Shown here piece by piece: positions 24,406 through 33,205 of a DNA stretch of 64,000 bases; position 1 is the stretch's first letter, and each line of letters begins with the position of its first letter. The DNA lies in NCBI RefSeq assembly GCF_030540765.1, contig NZ_JAUOEL010000001.1:124001-188000 (forward strand), read 5' to 3'. The notes below the pieces were generated by a model, which saw only the letters and a list, made by a program, of their open reading frames with translations, was not told the origin of the DNA and did no database searches. A program made the translations under genes and the position numbers. The stretch is from Flavivirga jejuensis. Its GTDB lineage: Bacteria > Bacteroidota > Bacteroidia > Flavobacteriales > Flavobacteriaceae.

Positions 24406-25143
24406 TCATTCCTGTATACTCACTTTATAGTTAATACCGTAGGTTTTAGTTAAATTATCATCATTAAAGATGTCTTTAACGGGGCCAGTGGCAATTTTTT
24501 TGACATTTAAAAAAGTCACCCAATCGAAATATTCTGGAACCGTTTGCAGATCGTGGTGCACGACGATAACTGTTTTATTTGCTTTTCTTAATTCTTTTAA
24601 AATATTGATGATGGCAATTTCGGTAGTGGCATCAACCCCTTGAAAAGGCTCATCCATAAAATAGATAGAAGCATCTTGTACCAAAGCTCTCGCCAAGAAA
24701 ATACGTTGTTGTTGTCCGCCAGAAAGTTGGCTTATTTGTCTGTTTTTAAAAGAGAGCATGCCTACTTTTTCTAATGCCTCAAGAGCCATCTTTTTTTCCT
24801 TTTGTCCAGGACGTTTTATCCAACCCAAGCTGCCGTATGTTCCCATCATTACAACATCTAAAGCTGTTGTTGGGAAATCCCAATCTACACTTCCTTTTTG
24901 TGGTACATAGGCAACTAATGCCCGTTGTTTTTCATAAGATTTACCATAAATACTAACACTCCCAGCAATAGGTTTTAAAATACCAAGAATTGATTTTATA
25001 AGTGTTGATTTTCCTGCGCCATTTGGTCCAACAATAGCCATAAGAACTCCTTCAGGTATTTCTAAATCGATATCCCAAAGCACAGGTTTGTAGTTATATG
25101 CTACGGTTAAATCATCTACTTTTACTGCGATGTTGTTTTTCAT
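24406..25143 (-). CDS. Metal ABC transporter ATP-binding protein
   Basis: The 245-aa ATPase belongs to the Mn/Zn/Fe import group (MntB/ZnuC/TroB). Walker A is [16 protein letters not shown] (about 39-54), the Q-loop is [23 protein letters not shown] with the family-typical WDFP, the signature is LSGGQQQR, Walker B is [11 protein letters not shown], and the H-loop is VVHHDL. It energises the two permeases downstream in the operon. Two spacers with dispersed repeats (230 and 333 bp) separate it from its neighbours, unusual inside an operon but without terminator-like T-runs on this strand that would clearly split it. Confidence 0.95.
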   Translation of the reverse strand: MKNNIAVKVDDLTVAYNYKPVLWDIDLEIPEGVLMAIVGPNGAGKSTLIKSILGILKPIAGSVSIYGKSYEKQRALVAYVPQKGSVDWDFPTTALDVVMMGTYGSLGWIKRPGQKEKKMALEALEKVGMLSFKNRQISQLSGGQQQRIFLARALVQDASIYFMDEPFQGVDATTEIAIINILKELRKANKTVIVVHHDLQTVPEYFDWVTFLNVKKIATGPVKDIFNDDNLTKTYGINYKVSIQE

Positions 25144-25476
25144 TTTTCTTATTTTACCCTTCCGAATTCAGCTTTTTTAAGCTGAATCCATCTTTCCTAA
25201 AACAGGTAAGGAACTTCTGCTTATATTATTTTTGTATACCAGTGAACTTTACGTTTGAGTAAGTACTGCAAACTGCTACTGGATACTGTTAACTTATTTA
25301 AGCATAAATTATATTAGTTATTTACCTTTCCGACTTTCAATTTCTTAGGAAATTGAAAACCACCTTTCCTAAAATAGGAAAGGAGCTCCTTATTATTAAA
25401 ATTTCATGTTCCAATTAAAAAGGTTCTTATGTTTTTTATCCTTGGAATGATGTTTTTTATACAGCACACTGCTAAC
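25144..25476. other. Intra-operon spacer with palindromes (no gene)
   Basis: Three self-complementary hairpins: 25167-25186 (TTCAGCTTTTTTAAGCTGAA), 25335-25358 and 25363-25383 (CCTTTCCTAAAATAGGAAAG plus G). A fragment of the 52-bp repeat lies at about 25255-25295. They are probably intergenic palindromic repeats rather than regulatory sites. Confidence 0.6.
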
Positions 25477-26388
25477 TTATTTAAGTGCATTAACAATAGT
25501 TTTTACATTATATTGAAACATGCCAATGTATGTCCCTTCAGCAGTACCCGCATTTCCAAGCGCATCTGAATATAAAGAACCGCCAATAGTAACATGGTGT
25601 CCTTTAGAATTTACGGCAGCTTGTAAAGCCTCGATAGTACGTTTTGGTACTGAACTTTCTATAAAGATAGCTTTTACATTTTTTTCTATAATGAAAGCTG
25701 ATAACTTTTGAACATCTTGAACGCCAGCTTCGGTAGCGGTAGATAAGCCTTGTAAACCAACCACTTCAAAATTAAATGATTTTCCGAAATAATTAAAAGC
25801 ATCGTGAGCTGTTACCAAAATACGTTTTTCTTCTGGAAGCGTTTCAATAGTTGCTATTAATTTGGCTTTTAACGCTTCTAGTTGTTTTATATAATTAGCA
25901 CCGTTAGCTTCGAATGTTGCTTTTTGTTCTGGAACTGCTTCTGAAAGTTTATTAACTATAAAATGTGTGGCTAACATCCAATATTCCACATTAAACCAAA
26001 TATGTGGATCGTAATTAGAAGCAAAATACTCAGAACCAATCAATGTCTTTTCATCTAAAGCATCAGAAATTGCAATAGTTTTGGTCTTTTGACTGTGCAT
26101 TTTCTCGAATACTTCTACTAACTTACCTTCTAAATGCAGTCCGTTGTAAAAAATAATATCGGCATTAGCTAATTTGGAAACATCGCCTTCACTTGCTTTA
26201 TATAAGTGTGGGTCTACACCACTACCCATAAGTCCTTGTAGGTTAATATGTTCTCCTCCAATATTTTTTACTAAGTCGGTAATCATAGATGTGGTAGTTA
26301 CCACATTAAATTTATCATTAGCTTTTTTTTCGTTTTTACAACTTAAAAAAAGGAAACTGATAACGATTATGTAGAGATATTTTTTCAT
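25477..26388 (-). CDS. Metal-binding periplasmic/lipoprotein component (ZnuA/TroA/MntA family)
   Basis: The 303-aa protein has a lipoprotein signal peptide (YLYIIVISFLFLSCKNEKK, lipobox FLSC). The cluster A-1/ZinT-like fold is shown by VVTTTSMITDLVKNIGGEHINLQGLMGSGVDPHLYKASEGD, with the first metal-ligand His in DPHLY. The second follows in FASNYDPHIWFNVEYW, and AHDAFNYFGKSF supplies the third. ESSVPKRTIEALQ and SLYSDALG supply the final acidic ligand (Asp). Two His in DPH motifs, a third in AHDAF and a terminal Asp are typical of the Mn/Fe-type subgroup, and the protein lacks the His-rich loop of ZnuA. It delivers metal to the ABC permeases encoded downstream. Confidence 0.92.
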   Translation of the reverse strand: MKKYLYIIVISFLFLSCKNEKKANDKFNVVTTTSMITDLVKNIGGEHINLQGLMGSGVDPHLYKASEGDVSKLANADIIFYNGLHLEGKLVEVFEKMHSQKTKTIAISDALDEKTLIGSEYFASNYDPHIWFNVEYWMLATHFIVNKLSEAVPEQKATFEANGANYIKQLEALKAKLIATIETLPEEKRILVTAHDAFNYFGKSFNFEVVGLQGLSTATEAGVQDVQKLSAFIIEKNVKAIFIESSVPKRTIEALQAAVNSKGHHVTIGGSLYSDALGNAGTAEGTYIGMFQYNVKTIVNALK

Positions 26389-26426
26389 GTATTTAATTTG
26401 TTGTGAAATTACTAAAAAGCACTTAA

Positions 26427-28643
26427 TTATTTAAAAGAATATCTCATGCCAAAAAAAGCACGAATACCTTGGTTTGGTCCGTAAACATATGATGGGTCAA
26501 AAGGTAAATCTGTAGGGTCGTTTTCATCTAAGGTTTTATCGAATGGATCATTGGCTCTTGAAATAATAAAAGGATTACCTCTATTTGGTGTCCAGTTTAA
26601 TAAATTTTTCACACCTCCGTAAATTTCAAAATTAGTTAATCCATCATAAGTTAATTGTATGTTTTGTATACTCCATACTGGTGAATTTTCTTTTCGTGGA
26701 TCAAATTCTCCTAAAGTTGGTAAACGCATAGGGCCGTATATGTTTCCAGTATAATCCAACGTTAAATTGTATTTATAATTTTTATAAGAAGCAGCCCATG
26801 TTCCTGTAAAGCGTTCGGTTAAAATCTGACGTTGTTTTATACCATTTTCGGTTTGCGATACATCTTGAAATGTACCACCAACTAAAACCTTGACACCACT
26901 GGTTACAATAGCATCTAAATTTACACTTACCCCTTTAGTAATAGCTTTGCCTTCTAAATTATCGTATATAATTTGGTTGGGGTTTGTATCGTAATCTGGT
27001 GTAATTAGGTTTGTAAAATGAGTATACCAAGCAGAGGCATCTAGCCCTATAATAGCTCCCGATTTAGTATAAAACTTTTTAAGATAATTGACATTAACAT
27101 TATAGGAACGTTCTGGTTTTAATTCTTCTGTAATGATAACATCTCTTGCTCCTGTAAGGGCTGCGTGTTCTTCGGTAAATATATTAACGACTCTAAAACC
27201 TGTTCCTGCATTTACCCGAAAAACGTCATCACTTGTAGGTTTGAATTTATATGCAATTCTTGGGGTAAATATATTACCATGCCTTTTATCGTAATCATAG
27301 CGTGCTCCCAGTAGTAGTGTGTTTTTGTTACTAAGTTTAATTTCATCTTGTGCAAAAAGAGAAGGGATTACAACTTCGTCGGCACCTACGGTAGCTGGTG
27401 TACTATCGTTGTAGTAATTGTATCTGGCGGCTATCCCAAAGAGTAAATCATGATTTTTAAGTGGTTTGTCCCATGTAAATTGCCCGAAACCAATACGCTG
27501 CTGCGCTAGATAAGGCACATTGCCGTATACCGAATTTTGATCATGATCTGTGTAAGAGAATTGAAATAAAATCTTTTCTGTTACGGGTAGTTGATATTTT
27601 CCTAAAAGTTCAAAACGAGACGTGTAGATACTTTCGCCATAAACTTCATCTCCTCCTCTAAAAAAAGAATTCCATTGCATTTCCCCACCCCATCTATCTT
27701 CATAAAAATAGCGTCCAGCTAAAGAAAATAGTCTATTAGAATCACGTTTAAAATCCCATTTCTGAAAAACAGAAATTCTATTTTGGAGGGTTAAATCGGT
27801 AAAATTGTCTCCGTTATTGTCTATTGGGTTGTTATAGTTGAAATAATTAGTCCCAAAAAGCACGTTAGCTTTTTTTCCTACTTTGGTTTTAAACCCTAAG
27901 TCTAGATTAACTTCTCCCCAGCCTGTTGCGTAGCTATCTGCAAAAAACCGAGGGGCATTTTCTGGGAGTTTTGTTATTATATTAATTAAACCACCTACGG
28001 CTTCACTTCCATAAAGTGAAGATGCAGGCCCTTTTACTATTTCTATTTGCTCGATTAAGGAATTCGGTATTCCAGAAAGCCCATAAACAGTAGACAACCC
28101 ACTTACAATAGGCATACCATCAATAAGCACAAGGGTATAGGGGCCTTCTAAACCATTAATATGAATGTCTCCTGTATTACAAACATTACAATTAATCTGT
28201 GGGCGAACGCCGTTTACATTTTGTAAGGCTTCAAAAATATTGGGTGTTGGGTTCTTTTTTAAAAATGTGGGGGAGTAAACTTCAACTGGTACAGGACTTT
28301 CCAGACGGGATACTGCTTTTAAAGTTCCTGTAACCACAACTTCATCAAGTAATTCTGATTCTGGTAAATCAAAATCGACAACCACATCATTTGAGTCTAT
28401 ATTAATTGTTTTTCTTTGAGTTTGATATCCAGTGAATGAAGCAATAACAGTATAGGTTCCATCTTTTACTCCGTTTATTTTAAATGAACCGTCATCTTTG
28501 GATACGGCTCCCTTTTTTGAGTTTTTCAAATAAATATTAACATAAGGTAAAGAGTTTCCATTTGTTAACGTTTTTCCAGTTATATTTTGAGCGTTTATTG
28601 TAAAAGATAATGCACTTAAGAAGAGTATTGTTAGATGTCTCAT
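26427..28643 (-). CDS. TonB-dependent outer-membrane receptor, metal-regulated
   Basis: The 738-aa protein has a signal peptide (RHLTILFLSALSFTINAQN), a CarboxypepD_reg-like domain (about 20-95: ITGKTLTNGNSLPYVNIYLKNSKKGAVSKDDGSFKINGVKDGTYTV), a plug (about 120-230) with TonB box-like sequence upstream, and a 22-strand barrel ending in IRAFFGMRYSFK. The plug contains NCNVCNTGDIHINGLEGPYTLVLIDGMPIVSG, with two Cys near residue 152-155. It is the first gene of an operon with the SBP, ATPase and permeases, and its promoter lies in the 44-bp MntR-type palindrome. It is therefore likely the outer-membrane port for the same metal or its chelate. The chemical form is inferred, not shown. Confidence 0.9.
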   Translation of the reverse strand: MRHLTILFLSALSFTINAQNITGKTLTNGNSLPYVNIYLKNSKKGAVSKDDGSFKINGVKDGTYTVIASFTGYQTQRKTINIDSNDVVVDFDLPESELLDEVVVTGTLKAVSRLESPVPVEVYSPTFLKKNPTPNIFEALQNVNGVRPQINCNVCNTGDIHINGLEGPYTLVLIDGMPIVSGLSTVYGLSGIPNSLIEQIEIVKGPASSLYGSEAVGGLINIITKLPENAPRFFADSYATGWGEVNLDLGFKTKVGKKANVLFGTNYFNYNNPIDNNGDNFTDLTLQNRISVFQKWDFKRDSNRLFSLAGRYFYEDRWGGEMQWNSFFRGGDEVYGESIYTSRFELLGKYQLPVTEKILFQFSYTDHDQNSVYGNVPYLAQQRIGFGQFTWDKPLKNHDLLFGIAARYNYYNDSTPATVGADEVVIPSLFAQDEIKLSNKNTLLLGARYDYDKRHGNIFTPRIAYKFKPTSDDVFRVNAGTGFRVVNIFTEEHAALTGARDVIITEELKPERSYNVNVNYLKKFYTKSGAIIGLDASAWYTHFTNLITPDYDTNPNQIIYDNLEGKAITKGVSVNLDAIVTSGVKVLVGGTFQDVSQTENGIKQRQILTERFTGTWAASYKNYKYNLTLDYTGNIYGPMRLPTLGEFDPRKENSPVWSIQNIQLTYDGLTNFEIYGGVKNLLNWTPNRGNPFIISRANDPFDKTLDENDPTDLPFDPSYVYGPNQGIRAFFGMRYSFK

Positions 28644-28660
28644 TGTTTAATTTTTATGCA

Positions 28661-28704
28661 AATATAAAATAATTTTTAGATTTATCTAAAAATTATTTTA
28701 TATT
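28661..28704. promoter_or_regulatory. 44-bp perfect palindrome: DtxR/MntR-type operator in divergent promoter
   Basis: Two perfect 20-nt arms (AATATAAAATAATTTTTAGA at 28661-28680 and its complement at 28685-28704) surround TTTA. The core TTTTTAGA-N4-TCTAAAAA resembles metal-responsive DtxR/MntR sites. The minus-strand -7 box TATATTTG (28659-28666) lies at its left edge and the plus-strand -7 box TATCTTTG (28716-28723) just right of it. Binding would thus control both the receptor operon and the regulator. Confidence 0.8.
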
Positions 28705-28743
28705 ATTAATTATCCTATCTTTGTTTTTGTCTAAATAATAGTT

Positions 28744-29400
28744 ATGATAACCCTTACAGAAGAAAATTATATTAAAGCTATTTATCATTTGGGAAAGTAT
28801 GGTGTTAATAATGTGAGCACGAATGCTATTGCCAAAGAGATGGAAACAAAAGCTTCATCTGTGACCGATATGGTTAAGAAACTCTCTGAAAAGAGCTATG
28901 TTGATTATAAAAAATATCAAGGAGTCACTTTAACTCAAAAAGGAAAAGAGATTGCTATAAATATTGTTAGAAAACATAGACTTTGGGAAGTGTTTTTGGT
29001 TGAGAAATTAAATTTTTCGTGGGACGAGGTTCATGAAGTGGCGGAACAATTAGAACATATAAAGTCTAAAAAATTAATTAGTCAGTTGGATGCATTTTTA
29101 GAGTTCCCTACCCACGATCCGCACGGTGATCCTATTCCAGATAAAATGGGTCATATTAAAAAGATTGATAAAATTTTACTTTCTGAAGCGGAAATAGGGA
29201 ATGATTGTATCTGCGTTGGTGTTCAGGATTCTTCGTCAGAATTTTTAAAATATTTAGATAAAAACAATATAGCTTTAGGAACGGAATTGAAAGTTTGTCA
29301 CCGAGAAGCTTTTGATAACTCTATCACCATAAAGATAAAAACGAAGGAACTAATAATATCTAATATGATTGCCAATAACCTTTTTGTAAAGATTTCTTAA
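28744..29400 (+). CDS. DtxR/MntR-family metal-dependent regulator
   Basis: The 218-aa protein matches the DtxR family. An N-terminal winged helix (ENYIKAIYHLGKYGVNNVSTNAIAKEMETKASSVTDMVKKLSEKSYVDYKKYQGVTLTQKG) has the DtxR recognition helix ASSVTDMVKKL. It is followed by the dimer/metal domain HRLWEVFLVEKLNFSWDEVHEVAEQLEHI with H and E ligands, and FPTHDPHGDPIP. An SH3-like/FeoA-like C-terminal domain spans about 145-218. Length with SH3-like domain is closer to IdeR/TroR than to short MntR. It is divergent from the metal operon across the 44-bp palindrome, which it presumably binds with Mn(II) or Fe(II) as co-repressor. Which metal is not visible. Confidence 0.92.
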   Translation: MITLTEENYIKAIYHLGKYGVNNVSTNAIAKEMETKASSVTDMVKKLSEKSYVDYKKYQGVTLTQKGKEIAINIVRKHRLWEVFLVEKLNFSWDEVHEVAEQLEHIKSKKLISQLDAFLEFPTHDPHGDPIPDKMGHIKKIDKILLSEAEIGNDCICVGVQDSSSEFLKYLDKNNIALGTELKVCHREAFDNSITIKIKTKELIISNMIANNLFVKIS

Positions 29401-29436
29401 AGTAAATTTTAAGGCAGGGCAAATAAGACCATAAAA

Positions 29437-29574
29437 TTAATGACAACCACAACCGTCATCGCCACCACAAGCTTTTTTTGCTTTTGATTTTTTCCAGAAG
29501 AATTTTTTAACTAAAAAGCTAATAGCGAAAGCCATTGCTGTAAAGACTAATATGTTTTGAATAATGGTGTTCAT
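29437..29574 (-). CDS. FeoB-associated Cys-rich membrane protein
   Basis: A 45-aa protein that general ORF filters miss. It has one TM helix (IIQNILVFTAMAFAISFLV), a basic cluster (KKFFWKKSKAKKA), and a Cys-rich tail ending CGGDDGCGCH. This is the pattern of the FeoB-associated Cys-rich proteins that follow feoB in many Bacteroidota, and it lies 92 bp downstream of feoB on the same strand. It probably helps Fe(II) handling at the membrane, in a role analogous to FeoC, although its mechanism is unknown. ATG 29574 is the only sensible start. The short length and the Cys motif carry the assignment. Confidence 0.8.
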   Translation of the reverse strand: MNTIIQNILVFTAMAFAISFLVKKFFWKKSKAKKACGGDDGCGCH

Positions 29575-29665
29575 GTTTTGTTTAGTCGATAATCTTTTTA
29601 CTTCCTTAAGTATAATATTCCTGATTTACAGAAATGAATTCAGCACAAGTTCACAGGAATAACAA

Positions 29666-31765
29666 TCATTTCAAAAACTGAAAAGCAATTAATGCTACAA
29701 TATAAGCAAAAACGGTCATGATTACTAATTGTAAAACGGGCCATTTCCAAGAATTAGTTTCGCGTTTTACAATAGCTAAAGTGCTCATACACTGCATAGC
29801 AAAAGCGTAAAATAACAGCAACGAAATACCCGAAGCAAATGTAAATAATGGGCCGCCTAAAATATGGTTGACTTCACCAGCCATTCGGTTTTTTATAGTT
29901 TCTTCTTCATCGCTTCCAACGCTATAAATAGTTGCTAATGTACCAACAAATACTTCGCGAGCAGCAAAAGAACTTATTAGGGCAATACCAATTTTCCAAT
30001 CGTAACCAAGTGGACGTATAGCGGGTTCAATAGCACGTCCCGTAATACCAATAAAGGAGTGTTCTAATTTATGTGATGCTATTTTTTGCTGTAACTCTTC
30101 TTTGCTTAAGTGTTGAGTTCTATATTCTGATTTAACTATAGCCTCTGCATTATCAAACTTATCTCCAGGCCCATAAGAAGCCAAAAACCAAAGAACAATG
30201 GATATGGCAAGAATGATTTTACCTGCACCAAAGATAAAGGACTTTGTTTTTTCAATAACGGTTAAAGCTACATTTTTAAACATAGGTAGCTTGTAATTAG
30301 GCATTTCAACTACAAAAAATGTTTTGCTTTTTATTTTTAGAATCTTATTTAGAATATATGCTGAAACAACAGCAGTTCCAAAACCAATTAAATATAAAAG
30401 CATGAGTGTTAAAGCTTGATAACCTAAACCAAGAAAACGTCCTTCTGGAATAACAAGCGATATAATAATTAAATAGACAGGAAGCCTTGCGGAGCATGTT
30501 GTAAATGGTGTTACTAAAATAGTAATTAAACGTTCTTTCCAACTTTCAATATTTCTTGTGGCCATAATGGCTGGTATGGCACAGGCTGTGCCAGAAATTA
30601 ATGGGACAACACTTTTGCCGCTTAAACCAAAACGACGCATGACACGATCCATTAAAAACACAACACGACTCATATAACCGCTTTCCTCAAGTACAGCTAT
30701 AAATAAGAATAAGAAAGCAATTTGTGGAATAAAAATAACGATACCACCAAGACCAGGAATAATACCTTCTGCTAATAAATTGGTAAAAGCACCACCTGGT
30801 AGCATGTTTTTAGCCCATTCGCTTAATGAGGCAAAAACAGTGTCGATAAAATCCATTGGTACGCTAGACCAGTCGTAAATTGCCTGAAAAATAGTGAGCA
30901 GAACGACAAAAAAAATAGCATACCCCCAAACTTTATGAGTTAAAATACGATCTAGTTTTGATCGCAAATCTTTGGCTTGAGACACATCAATTGTTTGTCC
31001 TTTTTTAAGAACATTATTTATAAATTGATAGCGTTTAATAGTTTCCTTTTGCTGTAAGCGTTTTAAGTCTCCTTTGCTTTTAGTTTTAAAATTAGCGACG
31101 GCTTCAATTTGGTTTCTATCTGTTTTTCCGAAGTTAACATCTTGTGTGATGACTAACCAAAGTTTATATAAAAGTTGATTAGGGAACGCTTTGCGTAAGC
31201 TATCAAAATAGTCTTGGTCTATCTCTGAAGCACTTAAGCAAGGCACTACAGACATGTCTTTAAAATTAGAAATGAGGTTTTTTAAATGATCAATACCCTC
31301 ATTCTTTCTTGTACTTATTAAAGCAATTTTTGTTTGAAGATGCTCTTCTAAGTAGGCAATATCTAGTGAGATGCCTTTGTAAAGCATTCTATCTGACATA
31401 TTAATAACAAGCAGGGTTGGGATTTCTAAATCTTTAATTTGTGTAAATAGTAGCAGGTTTCGTTTTAGGTTTTCAACATCACTCACAACGACTGCTATGT
31501 CTGGGAAATCCTTGTCATTTTTATTTAAAAGGAGTTCTATAACTACGTTTTCATCAAGAGAAGAAGCGTTTAAACTATAAGTTCCAGGCAAATCAATAAT
31601 ATGAGCCTTAACCCCTCGTGGTAGTTTACAGATGCCTTCCTTTTTTTCAACCGTTATCCCTGGATAATTGCCAACTTTTTGGTTTAATCCTGTTAGTGCA
31701 TTAAAAACGGATGTTTTTCCTGTATTCGGATTGCCAATTAAGGCAACATTTATCTGTTTACTCAT
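29666..31765 (-). CDS. feoB: Ferrous iron transporter FeoB
   Basis: The 699-aa protein is a full-length FeoB. The cytoplasmic G domain has G1 GNPNTGKTS (residues 11-19), G2 in NYPGITVEKKEG, G3 DLPGTYSL, and G4 NMSD. A helical GDI-like linker follows, then two Gate domains: SGTACAIPAIMATRNIE includes the conserved CAIPA motif, and the second Gate begins near GITGRAIEPAIRPLG. It moves Fe(II) across the inner membrane. It overlaps feoA by 8 bp, so the two form an operon (feoA first) with the small Cys-rich companion downstream. The gene is intact. Confidence 0.97.
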   Translation of the reverse strand: MSKQINVALIGNPNTGKTSVFNALTGLNQKVGNYPGITVEKKEGICKLPRGVKAHIIDLPGTYSLNASSLDENVVIELLLNKNDKDFPDIAVVVSDVENLKRNLLLFTQIKDLEIPTLLVINMSDRMLYKGISLDIAYLEEHLQTKIALISTRKNEGIDHLKNLISNFKDMSVVPCLSASEIDQDYFDSLRKAFPNQLLYKLWLVITQDVNFGKTDRNQIEAVANFKTKSKGDLKRLQQKETIKRYQFINNVLKKGQTIDVSQAKDLRSKLDRILTHKVWGYAIFFVVLLTIFQAIYDWSSVPMDFIDTVFASLSEWAKNMLPGGAFTNLLAEGIIPGLGGIVIFIPQIAFLFLFIAVLEESGYMSRVVFLMDRVMRRFGLSGKSVVPLISGTACAIPAIMATRNIESWKERLITILVTPFTTCSARLPVYLIIISLVIPEGRFLGLGYQALTLMLLYLIGFGTAVVSAYILNKILKIKSKTFFVVEMPNYKLPMFKNVALTVIEKTKSFIFGAGKIILAISIVLWFLASYGPGDKFDNAEAIVKSEYRTQHLSKEELQQKIASHKLEHSFIGITGRAIEPAIRPLGYDWKIGIALISSFAAREVFVGTLATIYSVGSDEEETIKNRMAGEVNHILGGPLFTFASGISLLLFYAFAMQCMSTLAIVKRETNSWKWPVLQLVIMTVFAYIVALIAFQFLK

Positions 31766-31994
31766 CCGCTATTTTTTCGATTAAAACATGTGAAGCAGTT
31801 TCCTTTCTAATAGCTAAATGTGTTCCATTAATATTTAAATACATAGGATCCTGAAAAGGAGCAAGCTGCACGAGTTGAACAGAATTGCCTGGTAAGCATC
31901 CCATTTCCAGGAGTTTTAATGGGATATGAATAGATGAAACATCGGTAATAATGCCCTTTTCACCACGTTTGAGATGTGCTAAAGTGTCTTGCAA
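31758..31994 (-). CDS. feoA: FeoA SH3-domain protein
   Basis: The 78-aa protein is a stand-alone FeoA: LAHLKRGEKGIITDVSSIHIPLKLLEMGCLPGNSVQLVQLAPFQDPMYLNINGTHLAIRKETASHVLIE carries the SH3-like fold and the LEMGCLPG motif. It stimulates FeoB. The start is TTG at 31994; an in-frame stop lies just upstream and no early ATG exists. The gene overlaps feoB by 8 bp. A Fur/DtxR-like box (ATTTAGATTGATTTTAAA, 31999-32016) lies between its -7 box and the start, consistent with iron repression. Confidence 0.93.
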   Translation of the reverse strand: MQDTLAHLKRGEKGIITDVSSIHIPLKLLEMGCLPGNSVQLVQLAPFQDPMYLNINGTHLAIRKETASHVLIEKIADE

Positions 31995-31998
31995 GCTT

Positions 31999-32028
31999 AT
32001 TTAGATTGATTTTAAAGAGTCAAAAATA
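31999..32028 (-). promoter_or_regulatory. feoA promoter with iron-box-like sequence
   Basis: On the minus strand a -7 element TATTTTTG lies at 32021-32028. The box ATTTAGATTGATTTTAAA (plus-strand reading, 31999-32016) lies between it and the TTG start. It shares the ATTTAGAYTGA core with 59235-59251 near the haem receptor, read in reverse. Assigned as a Fur-type operator by similarity between two iron genes in the window. Confidence 0.45.
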
Positions 32029-32066
32029 GTGTAAAAAAGTAGTCTAAAAAAATGGTTGGTAAAAAA

Positions 32067-32765
32067 CTATTTTTGATATTCTTCTTTTAGGATTATAATA
32101 TCGTCAAGTAAACGGTCAATTTCCTTTTCATCTGTACCGTCATAAAAGCCTCTTATTTGGCGCTTTTTATCAATAAGCATAAAGTTTTCGGTATGTACCA
32201 TATCGAAAGGATCTCCATCCCCATTATCTTTAACAGCCAAATAGCTTTTTCTGGCAAGTTGATATATCTGTTTTTTGTCGCCTGTAACTAAATTCCATTT
32301 GCTAGCATTCACTCCTTTTTGTTTAGCATACCGTTTTAGTTGAGCAACAGTGTCTATTTGAGGTGTTACCGAGTGAGAAAGTAACATAACGTCGTTATCA
32401 TTAATAATTTCTTGTTGTATTTGCACCATATGGTCAGTCATAATAGGGCAAATGGTTTGACAGGTCGTAAAAAAGAAATCGGCTACGTATATTTTATCTT
32501 TATAATCGTTTTGTGTAATTGTTTTTCCGTTTTGATTAATAAGCGAAAAATCGGCTATTTTATGATACTTTTTTTTGTATTGAATGGTGCTATCTACTAA
32601 TTCGGTACTTACCATAGTAGGTTGGTAAACAGGAAGCGGTTGGTAAACATTTAAAGTATTATAAATAATTGAAACTATAATAATAGAAATAATAGCAAAG
32701 GCAATGGCAAATCCTCTGTAATTCTTGAAAAATGATAACATTTTTAGCAAATTAAATTTATACAA
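32067..32765 (-). CDS. SCO1/SenC family copper chaperone-like protein
   Basis: The 232-aa protein has one N-terminal TM anchor (about 18-36) and a thioredoxin fold. It has the copper-binding CxxxC motif FTTCQTICPIM (Cys102 and Cys106), and a conserved His in DMVHTENFMLID near residue 190. This is the Cu-site of SCO proteins that load the CuA centre of cytochrome oxidase. It follows feoA/B in the same direction but 73 bp upstream of feoA's start on this strand, so co-regulation is uncertain. The family call is firm and the target oxidase lies outside the window. Confidence 0.92.
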   Translation of the reverse strand: MYKFNLLKMLSFFKNYRGFAIAFAIISIIIVSIIYNTLNVYQPLPVYQPTMVSTELVDSTIQYKKKYHKIADFSLINQNGKTITQNDYKDKIYVADFFFTTCQTICPIMTDHMVQIQQEIINDNDVMLLSHSVTPQIDTVAQLKRYAKQKGVNASKWNLVTGDKKQIYQLARKSYLAVKDNGDGDPFDMVHTENFMLIDKKRQIRGFYDGTDEKEIDRLLDDIIILKEEYQK

Positions 32766-33205
32766 AAATACAATGAAACATCGATGGCTAAAAATATAAT
32801 TAAAAAAAGAAATGATTTTATAAATGTTACATCAAACCTTTTAAAACAAAGGAATAGAATATAAAATTTAAATATATAGAATTTATCTAAGTGCATGACA
32901 AAAAAAAGTAAAATCAGCACAAATACCTGTTTAATAATTATTTACGCCACGTATCCTCGAGCGCAGTCGAGAGGTTTTTAAATTAAAATTATCAATAAAA
33001 ATAAGGCCTCGACTTTGGCTTGTCTTGAGTGGAGCCGAAAGGCTCGACCAGGCATATAAAAAGTATTTGGTAATTTTTGTCATGTACTAAAAGAGTTTAT
33101 TTATGCTTAAATTCTTGTTAAAAAGGCGTGCATCTTGTAATTGCCTTTTTAAAGTTGGTTTAAAAGCTTACTTTTGTGCGGTTATAAAAATACGATCAAA
33201 GTCAT
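32766..33205. other. Intergenic region with MITE-like inverted repeat
   Basis: TAAGTGCATGACAAAAA at 32888-32904 and TTTTTGTCATGTACTAA ending at 33090 frame about 200 bp without ORF. Inside it lies a second palindromic stretch (CCTCGAGCGCAGTCGAGAGG at about 32952-32971). The rest (33100-33205) is AT-rich and carries the likely rseP promoter. Confidence 0.6.
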
